This document shows, one piece after another, positions 1 to 11,296 of a stretch of DNA of 64,000 bases (position 1 is its first letter; each line of letters opens with the position of its first letter). The stretch is taken from contig OY755191.1 in NCBI GenBank assembly GCA_963576735.1, positions 13,855,608 to 13,919,607 of the forward strand. The letters are read 5' to 3'. The translations under genes and the position numbers were made by a program. This stretch comes from Bedellia somnulentella (lineage: Eukaryota; Arthropoda; Insecta; Lepidoptera; Bedelliidae). The notes under the pieces are model-generated. The model searched no databases and was not told the origin of the DNA. It saw nothing but the letters and a program-made list of their open reading frames with translations.

Positions 1-540
1 TATTGGGTCGGCCCTTCACCAATTTGTCTTTTCAAAGGCATATGTGTGATTTCATTATCATTATTGCTGTGTAGTGTCGGATTAGAATAACACTACCCCA
101 TTTCTACCCATGGGTGATCGTAAGAGGCGACTAAGGGTATAAGGGCTTTTCAAGTGATTTTTGGGCGATGTGGTTGGAGACCCGTCACCAAAAACATTTA
201 TTATTACCATCTTTTCCCACTCAACTTCCAAAAGTAGTTTAGGAATTTCTCATTCCAAAGCTCTGGCTATCCCGTTAAGGGAATTATAGCCGTGAGTATA
301 TGTATGTATGTTTTATTAACGGTTAGCGAAAACTTCGTGCGGAAACTCACATGGCTGAGTTATACTGTTGCTATGTGATAGTTTATTCATACAAAACGGC
401 GATAGGCTTGCCCCCTATCACGTGAGAACACTGCCCAAGAAAACGTGGGTACTCTGAACACCAGGTGACAATGTCATGAAATTCAGAAGTATTAGTACCT
501 CTGCCAACCCCTTCGGAGATATACGGTGTGAATGTTTGAG
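1..540 (+). repeat. SINE-B copy split by a SINE-A insertion
   Basis: The head-proximal body (GGGTCGGCCCTTCACCAATTTGTCTTTTC) lies before position 60. The body resumes after 312 with the AACGGT..GAAA stretch, the Cys-rich-looking GCCCCCTATCACGTGAG segment and the end segment ACCTCTGCCAACCCC. A SINE-A occupies 66-311. The tRNA head lies off the window edge. Confidence 0.75.
66..311 (+). repeat. SINE-A (subfamily ii)
   Basis: Starts GCTGTGTAGTGTCGG and ends GCCGTGAGTATATGTATG. The diagnostic block is CTACCCATGGGTGATCG. It lies inside SINE-B, so it is the younger insertion. Confidence 0.85.
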
Positions 541-605
541 TTTGAGTAGTATTTTTATGTCTCGTTAAATAATATTTATTCCATAACTTTTTGCGAGACA
601 TTCAG
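540..605. repeat. 55-bp segment with an inverted twin at 1545-1612
   Basis: The stretch from GAGTAGTATTTTTATGTCTC to GCGAGACA is the reverse complement of 1545-1612. Both copies adjoin a SINE-B end. Its edges are themselves inverted (GTCTCG / CGAGAC). Confidence 0.6.
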
Positions 606-654
606 ACAGACAGAAATTCAGAAGTGTTAGTACTGCTGCCAACCTTTTCGGGGG

Positions 655-830
655 TTTAAGTTTGATGGGCTAGGCTACTAAGTGGTTTTGGGTCGTATTG
701 CTGGAGATCCATCACGAAACATCCTTCATTTCTATTAATTTTCCCCTCTAGACTTTCAAACTGAGGAGTGTTCAATCCTGAAGCTCTGTCTATCCCTTTT
801 TGGGGTTTGAAGCCTGTAAATGTAGATGTC
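655..830 (+). repeat. diverged SINE-A relic
   Basis: Recognisable only by the order of blocks: GGTTTTGGGTCG, GGAGATCCATCACG, a CTCTGTCTATCCCTTTT block and an AGCCTGTAAATGTA end. No intact head is seen. Confidence 0.45.
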
Positions 831-1219
831 AGTTTTGTATTTTAAAAGCAAGATTGGAAAGTTTGGTAAAATTAAATATCTTTTAAAATAAAATTATCAT
901 TTATTTCTAGTTAAGAGTTGTGTACTTGTTTTTCTTCACCATGAAGGTTGACTGGAAGAAATCGCGTTAAGGCGATAAGTACTAATTTTAATGTTTTGGT
1001 AAAATATATATTCTGTATGCAATAAAGGGTTCAAATAAATAAGTAAAATAAAACAGCTTTGGTGATTGGTTTACACTATCTCCATTAAGTTTCCAACAAA
1101 CTTTTAAACATCTACAAAAAAATATGAAATAGCTTTAATCTGAGTAACCTATTCACTGGCTACCCTTTAGGAATAACAGCAGTATAGGTAATAGAACCCT
1201 GAAATTACTGTGATGGAAT
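831..1219. other. AT-rich stretch, nothing recognised
   Basis: No long frame, tRNA-like box or repeat family was recognised here. Confidence 0.5.
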
Positions 1220-1436
1220 TTGCTGTGTAGTGTTGGCTTACAATAACACTACCACATTTCTTCCTGTGGGTGTTAGTAGAAGGCAATTTAGGGGTATAAA
1301 GGTTTTTCAAGCAGTTTTTTGACTATGCAGTTGCTTAATTTTACAATTATTTCCTAACACACGTCCTAAAACTATCTGTTTTTTATCTTCCCGAGGGTCT
1401 GGCTTCCCCTTTTAGGGAAATTACTACCCTTAAACA
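1220..1436 (+). repeat. diverged SINE-A
   Basis: Head TGCTGTGTAGTGTTGGC is clear. The body is decayed and the 3' end stops near CTTCCCCTTTTAGGGAAATT without the (TATG)n tail. Confidence 0.65.
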
Positions 1437-1544
1437 AATATCTGTGTCTTAAGCGATACACGTGAACAAGGGTATTGTTACTTATCACTGAAAACGTTGG
1501 CTCAGACTTCTGAAGTTACATGTAAGCTTGTGTGTACTAAGTAG

Positions 1545-1850
1545 GGCATTGTCTCGCAAAATGTTATGGAATAAATATGGTTTAACGAGACATAAAAATA
1601 CTACTCAAACATTCACACCGTATATCTCCGAAGGGGTTGGCAGAGGTACTAATACTTCTGAATTTCACATGACATTGTCTCCTGGTGTTCAGAGTACCCA
1701 GGTTTTCTTTTCAGTGTTCATACGTGAAAGGGGGCAGGCCTATCGCCGTGTTGTACGAACACACTGTCACATGACTAAGAGTACAGGTCAGCCATGTAGG
1801 TTTCCTCACGATGTTTTCTCTCACCGTTAACAACCATGATAAATAAACTC
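1545..1850 (-). repeat. SINE-B in reverse, with the 55-bp extension
   Basis: Tail-first on the + strand: CATTCACACCGTATATCTCC, then the GGTTGGCAGAGGTAC block, then GGTTTCCTCACGATG and AACAACCATGATAAAT. The tRNA head is missing. The leading 1545-1612 part matches 540-605 inverted. Confidence 0.75.
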
Positions 1851-2274
1851 CTCGAAAACTTTACGGTAGTAGTCGTTAATCTGCCAACCCGCAATTGACC
1901 ACCTTGTTGGACTAAACTCGAGCCCCTTGGTGGAGACATATAAAGGCTGTGAAGAATGTACTCCTCGAATAACGAACTTGAACTTTCGCTAGGTCAAAAA
2001 GGAACCACGGATGCAGTAACACCATCAAAACAAAACGTCGATTGGCTAAAAACAAGAACCGAAAGTGTGAAAAATACGTACGTGCCTTGTATCTCGTTTT
2101 TAGATGACAACTTGCGATTTGAAAGTCTTCTATTATTAGTTATTTATCAAAGGATAAGCTCTGAGGCAGCTGACAGATCTACGTGTTTAGGAGAATAATG
2201 TATTTTTTGCTAACGACTTGAAAATTCAATTTTGGATCATTCTAGATTTTTTTCTATTTTAACTTCTGAATATA
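1851..2274. other. unassigned stretch
   Basis: An 80-codon open frame at 1956-2198 (+) has no recognisable domain and I do not call it a gene. Nothing else was seen. Confidence 0.4.
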
Positions 2275-2470
2275 ATCTTAACTCAACTCAAACTTTTACG
2301 CCATCTATCTCGGAAGGGGTTGGCAGACGTCGACTAATATTTCTAAACATCACGTGACATTGTCACCTGCTGTTCAGAGTAACCACGTTTTGCTTAGACA
2401 GTGTACTCACGTGACGGGGACAGGCCTATCGCCGTCTTGTACGAATACAATGCCACATAACTTAGCCATT
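2275..2470 (-). repeat. SINE-B fragment (reverse)
   Basis: Tail block GCCATCTATCTCGGAAGGG followed by the cap segment TGTACTCACGTGACGGGG. It is truncated before the tRNA head. Confidence 0.65.
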
Positions 2471-2504
2471 TGGATTTCCTCACGATCTTTATATTTTACA
2501 TAAA

Positions 2505-2850
2505 CATAAACGTTCACGCCGTTTATCCCCAAAGGGGTTGATAGAGGTACCAATACTTCTGAACTTACATGGCAGCGCCATCTAGTGTCCAGAGAAGGTA
2601 CCCACGTTTTGCTTGGACAGTGTAGTCACGTGATAAGGGGCAGGCCTATCGCCTTTTTTGTTCGAATACACTGTCACATGACTAAGTACAACTTAGTTAT
2701 GTGGGCTTCCTCACGATGTTTTCCCTCACCGTTAACAACCATGATAAATTAACCACACATATGTCTTTAGAAAATACAAATTAGTGTAGGCCCGACCCGG
2801 GATTTGAACACTAGTCGCTTGCGCGTTAACCGGTGTTTTTTGTTGTTTAA
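2505..2850 (-). repeat. SINE-B (reverse)
   Basis: Runs from TAAACGTTCACGCCGTTTAT to the tRNA-derived head remnant (GGATTTGAACACTAGTCG, an inverted B box with its surroundings). Confidence 0.8.
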
Positions 2851-3148
2851 TGATATCATCGTCAAATTCATAACCAAAAACTCTAGAGCATTTTTTTACT
2901 TATTTAATTTGAACTTCTCTCTTTATGCTCCCAAACTATTATAACATACCTTTTAAAATCATACTTTGAATGAACACATAAATACTGAAGGAGAAGGAGG
3001 CTGACGGAAAAGTGTAAGCTTCTAAAAGCTTTGAGTCTTTGAAACTACCTGAAAACAAACATGAACCTGCCAACATGTTGGTTTTGAAACCACAAAGTAA
3101 ATGAGAAATTTATATTTCTTTTTGAACGCACATGCTCATAAATATATT
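2851..3148. other. AT-rich stretch, nothing recognised
   Basis: No gene or known repeat was recognised. Confidence 0.5.
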
Positions 3149-3393
3149 GCTGTGTAGTGTCGGCTTAGAATAGCACTACCCCATTTCTTCCGGTGGGTGT
3201 ACGTAAGGGGCGATTAACGGTATTGGGGCTTTTAAGGGATTTTTGGGCGATGCGGTTGGAGACCTATTCTATTCTACCTTTAAATTACCATCTTTTCCCC
3301 ACTTAACTTCCAAATGTGGCTGAGGAATTTGTAATTCCTTAGCTCTGGCTACCCCTTGCTGGGATTTATAGCCGTGAGTATATGTATGTATAT
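3149..3393 (+). repeat. SINE-A (subfamily i)
   Basis: Full-length: head GCTGTGTAGTGTCGGC, diagnostic CTTCCGGTGGGTGTACG, end GCCGTGAGTATATGTATG. Confidence 0.85.
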
Positions 3394-3403
3394 TTATGTA
3401 CAT

Positions 3404-3566
3404 TTCACGTGTTACAATTAAAACAACTATTGATTTTCGGATATTTAATCGCGTGTTATTACATGGTTTTTAAAGCTCGACGTTTCGCTAACTTTTTAGT
3501 TATCATGGTCACAGGAAAACTGAGGTGTTATATATCATTCATTATACAGTACTATGAAATTATGAA
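3404..3566 (+). repeat. one arm of a foldback MITE (same family as 20874-21265)
   Basis: Shares AACTATTGATTTTCGGATAT and the CGACGTTTCG block with the left arm at 20874 onward. No right arm is present, so it is truncated. The SINE-B at 3566 follows directly. Confidence 0.6.
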
Positions 3567-3932
3567 TATAAGCATAAGCATAAACGTTCACGCCGAATAT
3601 CCCCGAAGGGGTTGGCAGAGGTACTAATACTTCTGAACATCACGTGACTTTGTCACCTGGTGTTCAGAGTACCCACGTTTTGCATGGACAGTGTACTCAC
3701 GTGATAGGGGGCAAGCCTATCGCCGTTTTGTACGAATACACTGTCACATTACTAAGTACAACTCAGCCATGTGGGTTTCCTCACGATGTTTTCCCTCACC
3801 GTTAACAACCATGATAAATTAACCACACATATGTCTTTAGAAAAGACAAATTGGTGTAGGCCCGACCCAGGATTTGAACACTAGTCGTTTGCACGTTAAC
3901 CGAATGTTCTACTTACTAGGCTATCACGGTTG
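3566..3932 (-). repeat. SINE-B, near full length (reverse)
   Basis: Tail, body and complete tRNA-like head. In sense the head has TAGTAAGTAGAACAT (A-box position) and GTGTTCAAATCC (B-box position). Confidence 0.85.
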
Positions 3933-4012
3933 TTATGAATACTACCTTCATAAAATTAAAATTACCTATGCTTGTTCAATTTCACGTGTTGTCTGGAAGA
4001 GCTCAAATTCTC

Positions 4013-4292
4013 GTATCCTATCCTATTAATATTATAAATGTGAAAGTTTAGATGTTTGGATGTTTGTGTGTTTGAGGTGAAAAGGCTTCTTAAGTACAGA
4101 ACGTATATGAATGAAATTAAGCAGAATACTATAAAATGACCGTAATTATGACATAGAGTACTTTTTATCCCGATTTTTTTTTCATTAATAACATATTCAT
4201 GCCTGATTGAACTCAGAGTATCGGAAAAATCGCCTAAAGTTTAGCATAAGCAAATTTACAGTACGAAATTTGTCGGGTTAGCTAGTCTTATA
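4013..4292 (-). mobile_element. Helitron-like non-autonomous element
   Basis: The + strand opens CCTATTAATATTATAAATGTG and closes GTCGGGTTAGCTAGT. These ends are typical of abundant lepidopteran non-autonomous Helitrons in reverse. No Rep or helicase coding is present. The family call rests on end motifs only. Confidence 0.5.
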
Positions 4293-5264
4293 TAAATAAG
4301 CGTGTTATACTGATTACAACTAGATCCTCCAAAAGATGTGTTAGTCTAAAAACATAAGATCTAACCTAATTTCTGGTATTTATTAGTGTAATTTTCCTGC
4401 CTAAATACAGAAGACAGACACGTCACAGCTCACTGTGGAAAACACTTGTGGAGTTGCTCAACGCTAGATAAGGCTATTTATAAATCTCAAGTGGTTCGCC
4501 TTCTCGATAACTTTGTGACAAGTTACGTATTGGCTGCAATTGTATTGTATTTGCAGAAATTCTATACGATTACTAACAGACTACGATTCACGGCTATTGT
4601 CTATAAAGGGTAGGCGGAGCTTCAGAGTTTAGAATACTTCAGTGTTTTGGACGTGACCTAGAGAAATGCTGATGGGTTTACAATTACATCGGTAAACATT
4701 ATTGCTTAAAGGTTCGGTACCCTAAGTCGCCTTGTACACCTTGTGACACCTGCAGGAAGATATAGGTTAATGATATTTTGAACCGACAATAAACAGCTAT
4801 TATTAAATTTGTTTATCCTTATTGTGCATACTAGATTCCTCGTCTAAATTGTTTATTGATCCAATTTTGACTGGTAATTTCAGACTTACTATACTTATCG
4901 CTATAAGCAAATAATATTAATGATACGCAACACATATAAATAAAAAATAACAGTCTTTGACCATATTCAAATAAAAAAATGTTCGGCTTCGCAAATCATT
5001 GTCAATAAATTAAAAAAAACGCTTTTCGTATTCTCTTTGTAACAACGCTACTCCGAAACTGCTCATACTATTTTTATGAAATTTCATGTGTAATATTCAG
5101 TACACCTGAGAGTAGGACATAAACTATTATTAACAAACCGTTGTTTTTATGAACGAATTTTCAATATCAGCTCTAGAAAAGCTAATATTTCTTTCCGATA
5201 ACTCGTTTTTCCCTTTACGAAATATTTAGTTTAAATTTGAGTTTATCCAAATTCAAAGGCAATT
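4293..5264. other. unassigned AT-rich stretch
   Basis: About 970 bp without a long frame or recognised repeat. It could be genuine intergenic or intronic DNA, or an old unrecognised repeat. Confidence 0.4.
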
Positions 5265-5392
5265 ACATAATTTGAAAGTTTTTGTTCATGAAAACCTCAT
5301 GTGGGGATTATTACTAATAAATAAAGGAAAGCCAAATTTCCACACAGGCGGGAATCGAACTCGCGACCTCGGGTATACGCCCTCCCCCTCGT
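5265..5392 (-). repeat. SINE-C, cut by a foldback element
   Basis: On the + strand: the TGTTCATGAAAACCTCATG end block, ACTAATAAATAAAGG, then the antisense tRNA part (GGGAATCGAACTCGCGACC, GTATACGCC). It stops where the hairpin-armed element at 5393 begins. A possible continuation, CTATTTATTAGTC, lies just after 6653. Confidence 0.75.
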
Positions 5393-6652
5393 CTAGTCCG
5401 TTCTGTCCTACCGTTTGTTCTACCGGTAGGACAGAACAGATAAAAATAGTCCGTTCTGTTCGACTACGCTCTCGAACAGAACGGACTACGAAAAAAGTGT
5501 CCGGTTTGTTCGACAAGAGATTGTTTTGAGTGATGGGTATTTACCAAGGTCCGATAAGTAAATTATTTTTTAAACTTAACTTATACTTATAGTTCATAAA
5601 TTTCTACCATGTTTAAAACATAAAGGGGTAAAAAGACTTAGAAATTATTTTGAACTTTGTATGTATTTTTAATGCCTGGCGGGACTTGTGAAATTTTCGA
5701 GAGTGTAAAAACATCAGTAGAAAGAAAAACTTAGAATAATTTCTATAAAAAAATTAATAATGCCCCAAATTATTTCCGAGGTAATACAGTAACGATCTTG
5801 ATAGCTCAATGGAAAAGAGCACTCCCTCTGATGATGATTTGCTGGACCATATCAAATTTTAATTTGATAAAAACATTCATATTTGTTTTGCTATGTGTAG
5901 TGTAAAATTAGTTAAATCATAATTATTTTCAAAAAAAAAAAAAGGATGTTTAATTATTCATTGCTAGAAAAGTTCTAAGTAAGTAAAGTACATAAATAAA
6001 TTTGTGAATCTAGTTTAACCAAAACACATTTGTTTCGTGACTTTATTACTGACGATAGTAATAAAATGTCTACTTATTTAAGTTACTTATTTTTTGTTGC
6101 AATAAAATTCATATTTTAAAACATAAATGGGTTTTGTATTTTCGGTCAACAATTGTCCTAGTTCATTAAAAATATATGTATGGCTTCATGAATGCTAAGA
6201 AAAACACGAAAAACAAGCAATATGCAAGCAAGCGAATGTCTAAGTTATTTTACCACTTTATAGTTTTAATCTAACGTATTACAACTTATAAAGGTCAACA
6301 CGGCATTAGGCAGTGGGGCACAGTTTGGTTAGTCTGTTTTAAGTTGTACAGATTCAGTTGGTTGGAGGGAAACATTTCAAAATCATTGCATTATTCCAAT
6401 ATTTCTGGTAAAAAAACCTATGTTTTTTTATCTCTTGATGATTTCTCACTCGTGAAAATTTCCCAAGTCCCGCCAGTCACAAGAATATTTATTGTGTAGC
6501 ACAACACTATTTACCTGTCAAACTCACCGGTATAACAAACCGGACACTTTTTTCGTAGTCCGTTCTGTTCGACAGCGTAGTCGAACAGAACGGACTATTT
6601 TTATCCGTTCTGTCCTACCGGTAGAACAAACGGTAGGACAGAACGGACTAGA
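5393..6652. mobile_element. foldback element with hairpin-containing inverted arms
   Basis: About 119 bp at each end (5393-5513 and 6538-6652) are inverted copies of each other with only about two differences by eye. Each arm itself contains two palindromes: CCGTTTGTTCTACCGGTAGG-type and CCGTTCTGTTCGA..TCGAACAGAACGG. A second inner inverted pair (TGGCGGGACTTG near 5675, CAAGTCCCGCCA near 6467) lies inside. The ~1 kb core encodes nothing I recognise. It sits in a SINE-C. Confidence 0.7.
5793..5860 (+). repeat. weak tRNA-like sequence
   Basis: GATAGCTCAATGG resembles a tRNA D arm/A box, but no good B box follows at the right spacing. Probably a SINE relic, not a tRNA gene. Confidence 0.2.
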
Positions 6653-6855
6653 CGTTTTTTTTAATTTTCTATTTATTAGTCAAAGGCAATCATTTAAAAA
6701 TACAGGTAAGTTACAGATTTTTGTTATTTCTTCGTGTTACATACCATATTTTGATTAGAAGGAATGCACATTTTTATGTAATTTAATAATTACAAATTTA
6801 TCAATAACCTGAAGATGTTTCCATCTACGCAGTAAAAAAAAAGAATGTTATTAAA

Positions 6856-7100
6856 TGTGTAGTGTCGCCTTTGAATAACACCACCCCATTTCTTCTCGTA
6901 GGTGATCATATGAGGCTGCTTATGGTATCGGGGCTTAATAAGTGATTTTTTGGTGATGCGGTTGGAGACCCCTCACCAAAACCCTTTGTTTTAAAATCTT
7001 ATCCTCACACAAATGCCACAATTTGGTGAGGATTTTTTTATGCCGAAGCTCTGACTACCCCTCTTAGGGATTTATAGCCGTGAGTATACTCGTATGTACG
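6856..7100 (+). repeat. SINE-A, diverged
   Basis: GTGTAGTGTCGCC head, GATGCGGTTGGAGACCCC body, GATTTATAGCCGTGAGTAT end. The tail is altered to ACTCGTATGTACG. Confidence 0.75.
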
Positions 7101-7206
7101 AACGTTATTAAATGTACTTACAATAAATTAACATTCAATGTTATTATTAATTCAAGAACGATGCTGTGTAAAAGCTAGTAAAGTATTTCCTCATTTGTGT
7201 TAAAAG

Positions 7207-7236
7207 ATTTATTTATTTATTTATTTATTTATTCAT
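7207..7236 (-). repeat. (AAAT)n 3' tail of the CR1-group LINE
   Basis: Six or so TTTA/ATTT units on the + strand directly below the 3' UTR. A short tandem repeat in place of poly(A) is usual for CR1-group elements. Confidence 0.75.
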
Positions 7237-7311
7237 CATCATATTTTACAAACACCATTACAGACAATAGCCTAATGCGATGTTTAGTTATAAAATGAGA
7301 AAAAATTTGTA

Positions 7312-10227
7312 CTACTTATTGTAACATACGAATTTTAACAATCTTTCTGTGAACTCACTCAACCTACAATTAAAAATATCTATATCAGTAGCCAGCATAT
7401 TCAAGATGATGAGCGCGCGAGCGAGCGGCGTACTGCTCAGCAAATTAGTTCGACCGCAAAGCGGCACCAATAGAGACGGGCGACGACGACGTTCCGCGTA
7501 TTTGTCCGGCACATTTAGACCAATGATAAAAAGGATATCCGGGTTATCAATTTGGCCAGTTAGTATTTTTTACAAATATATAAGAAGTGAAAGTGTTCTT
7601 CTCACCTTCAATTGATTATATCCAACCATACCCAGCACAAATAAAGTTGGATACTTAAGTGGATAAAATGGATAAACACCATACAGTCTAAAGTATAAGT
7701 ATCTTGCAAACTTATTCTGTATACGTTCAATCATAAGAATATATTTATCTTCGCTTGGATCCCATATTATCGCGTTGCTTTCCAATTGGCTTCTTACTAG
7801 TGCATTATATAAAGATGTTATAGCTCCAATGTTGGCAAATCCTCGAACAGTTCGTATTAAAAACCCCAAGTTCCGGTATGCTCTTTTACATATGTCTATT
7901 ATGTGCTCCCTAAAATGAAGTTGAGTTGTCAGTTTGACCCCTAAGTCCCTTATTTCATTAACCCGCTTTATGGAGTCACTTTCCATAGTGTAGTTGTATA
8001 TTAATGGTGCACGCGCCCGACTAAAAGATATTACCTGACACTTGGACTGATTAAAATCCAGTTTGTTAGATTTACTCCAATCTATCACCCGGTCTATGTC
8101 ACTTTGCAACTTTTCACAATCACTGATAGTATCGATTCTGTAAAATAATTTTAAGTCGTCGGCAAACAAAAGACACCGTGCGTATTTAACTACCTTGGGA
8201 AGGTCATTTATTAATATTGTGAATTCCAGAGGTCCTAAATTGCTACCTTGGCTGACCCCTGATCTTGTAAAATAATAATTTGACCTATAACCACCAAGTT
8301 CAACGTATTGCTGTCGATCTCTCATATAATTCGCGAAAAAATTCAATAATTTAGGAGAACAACCTATTTCAGCCAATTTCCTTAAAACTATGTCGTTATC
8401 TGAAACATCAAAAGCCTTTTGAAAATCGAAATACGCTGCATCAGTTTGCCCTCCGTTGTCTACAGTTTGGGTGACACTCGACATGAAACATAAAAGATTG
8501 CTGGTCGTACTCCGCCCGGGACGAAAACCGTGTTGCTCATTTGCCAGCCATGGACTTGTTTCTTTAATCAAAGCTTTTTGTAGTGCAGATTCGAACACTT
8601 TCGCTAGACTTGAAAGCACTGCTACTGGTCTGTAACCAGATACTTCCCCACTTGCCTTACCCTTAGGAACCGGGACAACTTTCGAGATTTTCCATCTATG
8701 TGGATAAACTGACGATGCTAAACAAAGATTAAAAATATAAAGCAACGGTTCTAGCATTACAAAACGACAGTCCCTGACTAAAAAAGCTGGGATACCATCA
8801 GGGCCAGCGGATTTTTTAGGCTTCAGTTGTGTTAGTGCTTGTTTCACCTGTGATTCACTTAGTTTATCGATTTGAATATGAACTGCTCCATTGAATTTCT
8901 CATCTATCATTGATTGTTGAACATCTAACATTGGTGGATCTTTTGCATAGACTGAGTAAAAGTAATTCGCAAGCTCCACAACCGATTCTTTATTACTAAG
9001 AAGTACTCCATTTTTTAATAATTTGATTGAGTTATGATTTGCCTTCTTAGAATTTACAAAATTCCAAAACGACTTGGGGTCTTCCGCTAGATTACTTTCT
9101 ACTCTTTTTTGATAAGCATCATACGCTGTTTTAATATTATGTTTTAGCCTCCTGCGACAAGCAGAGAATTCCTGATAAATACTAGCCGAATAATTTGATT
9201 TATAGAGTCGGTGTAATCGTGATTTATTTTTAATATCTTTTATAATAGTGGAATTATACCATTCGGGGTAAATAAATTTTGAAGAGCTTTGATGTCTTTT
9301 AAATGGAACACACTCATTAATGATTTTATTTAAAATTTCATAAAAGTAATCTATTGCTTGGTCAACTTCGTTTATCCCATATAAATTACCCCAGTCAACT
9401 GTGGCTAAATTTGAGTATAGTAGTTGAAAATTGGCTTTATAAAAATTCCAAATGTTAAAATCAGAACTTTTTTTTTCCTTGTAATTAAAACCAGCCGAAC
9501 GATCTTTACACTTTACTTCTACCTCAAGCGGTGGATGATATGCATCCACTGGCACTAAACTTTCATCTGCATTCTTCACACTCACACACTCGCTCAACTC
9601 TGTCGAACATAAAACTAAATCCAACTGTCGATTTTTAATATTCGGTACATTATTCAGTTGAGAAAGTCCACAGAAAGTTACGAAATATGTATAATAATTT
9701 ACTATATTATTAGAACAAGAATGCAAATTAAAATCACCAATAATTAATACTTTTTTATACTTGCTACACATATCTTCTAACAACTTAAATAATATGAAGT
9801 ATTCATTGTCGCTAGTCTTGGGTGGTATGTAAACTACACCAATTAAATATAAAAACTTATTGTGTAGGTAAACTCGCGATAACACGCATTCAAACTGTCG
9901 CTCGCTGATGTTTACATCACTGGAAACCGGTACTCGCTGCAACTCGAATCTTGGTGTGGCCACTAAACACGTTCCGCCTTGCTTGCGCCCATCTTCGCGA
10001 TCGCATCGTTCTAAATGATACTTGTGCGGAATGAGTTCTGAGTCATATATCGAAATATTACACCCCGTTTCGGTTATTGAAAAAATGTCATATTTTGATG
10101 TAACTATATTGCATTTGAATTGGTCCATTTTTGTGCGAAGCCCCCTAACATTTTGATAAAATATTATTGAATCAGTTCTAAGTTTTTTGTTTGAATTCTC
10201 TTCTTTTTCGAAACCAAATCCACTCAC
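7312..10227 (-). pseudogene. LINE ORF2: endonuclease plus reverse transcriptase, one nonsense codon
   Basis: The encoded protein nicks target DNA and reverse-transcribes the element RNA. The N-terminal exonuclease-endonuclease-phosphatase domain (about residues 20-240) shows NVRGLR, SITETG, IGDFNLHS and DAYHPP. The RT (about 460-720) shows GPDGIPAFLV, GFRPGRST, DFQKAFD, GVSQGSNLGPL and the catalytic LFADDLKLF. The frame is open for 885 codons to a TAA at 7570-7572. It then continues in the same frame for about 85 more codons to 7312, through a C-terminal stretch with CGRTNLLSS and LNMLATDIDIFN that fits this protein class. So the TAA is probably one nonsense mutation in an otherwise complete ORF of about 970 codons. 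Its start overlaps ORF1 by 50 nt in the +1 frame. Confidence 0.88.
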
Positions 10228-11296
10228 AAAATTCAGTATTCATGGGCCAGACCTCCGAATCATTAATTTTTTCGTATTCACTCTCCGGTACACTTATTAC
10301 AAATGACGCATAGCTTCTTTCGGTCTTGTGATTAATATTTTCTACTCTCACTGGAATCTCCGATTTACATATTTTTTTTACATAATCCTTAATTTGTTCA
10401 GCTGTTGTGTTTTTATTCAGGCGCCAAACATGTAGATGTTTTTCCTTTTCCACACCTTCAATATCACAGCTTTTCACCCCACCTTTCTTCACTTCTTTCA
10501 CTTGATATTTATTTTTTCTTTTTCTAACCTCCCTCCATTGATTTTCCTCACTAACTTTTTGAATCTGTTCATCACAATCTGATATTGGTGTTATAATGGG
10601 TTTTGGAATTAGTATACTACGATTTTCTTGGTATTTCGTGGCCCCAGCCTTATCTATTGTTTTGAGCATCGGTGACGAATGTGCGACAACATTTGCAAAT
10701 GATAGTGGCTTGGAGACTATGTTTTGCGATTCTACCTCGGTTTTAGAGGATTTTAAGGACCTAATGTATTGTTCTAATTGCTCATTTTTACTAGTTAAGA
10801 GTTTCAATTGACTTTCCAAGATATCAACTTTCAATACTTTTTCTTGTACTTCCTTCATAGACATTTTTAATTCTTGTAATTCCTTATTTTTTTCATTAAG
10901 TAATGCAATCACCTGCACAAATCCTTGTTGAATACTATTTTGCATGTACTCAAACTTCTCTAATACCACCGATAAATCTATACTGGCATCATCTGTTTCC
11001 GTTCGGCTGCCACGACCACCCCTTTGCATGTTTATATTACTTGAACTTGTAAATGTTTTATTAAAATCCAACACTTTGTTGCGAACCGGTGTTTCCGTAT
11101 TATCTTTTTTTGGATTCAAACAAACACACTCCGGGCATATCCACTGATCTTTGAAATCTTGACTTAGCGACTCAAAATATTCCGTTGTGAAAGATAAACA
11201 CTTCAAATCAAAATATTTTTTGCAAATGGCATTTGAGCACTCCATAAACATTATATTATAAATTAAAGAATCACAACCACTACATTTTGTGGCCAT
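10178..11296 (-). CDS. LINE ORF1: PHD-type zinc finger, coiled coil, C-terminal RNA-binding-like domain
   Basis: A 372-residue protein with no stop, expected to bind element RNA in the retrotransposition particle. Residues 5-60 form a Cys-rich PHD-like finger (CSGC near the start, ICPECVC at about 53-59). Residues 110-195 are a Glu/Lys/Leu-rich coiled coil (KNKELQELKMSMKEV region). Residues 285-360 (LHVWRLNKNTTAEQI onward) look like the RRM-like or C-terminal fold seen in LINE ORF1 proteins. The N-terminal PHD finger fits CR1-group ORF1s. The only in-frame upstream start near the 5' leader is the ATG at 11296. The 3' end overlaps ORF2, so downstream translation probably needs reinitiation or frameshifting. 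Confidence 0.8.
   Translation of the reverse strand: MATKCSGCDSLIYNIMFMECSNAICKKYFDLKCLSFTTEYFESLSQDFKDQWICPECVCLNPKKDNTETPVRNKVLDFNKTFTSSSNINMQRGGRGSRTETDDASIDLSVVLEKFEYMQNSIQQGFVQVIALLNEKNKELQELKMSMKEVQEKVLKVDILESQLKLLTSKNEQLEQYIRSLKSSKTEVESQNIVSKPLSFANVVAHSSPMLKTIDKAGATKYQENRSILIPKPIITPISDCDEQIQKVSEENQWREVRKRKNKYQVKEVKKGGVKSCDIEGVEKEKHLHVWRLNKNTTAEQIKDYVKKICKSEIPVRVENINHKTERSYASFVISVPESEYEKINDSEVWPMNTEFCEWIWFRKRREFKQKT

Noticed and set aside
7349..7615. 88-codon plus-strand frame
   Set aside because: Antisense of the ORF2 C-terminus of the CR1-group LINE.
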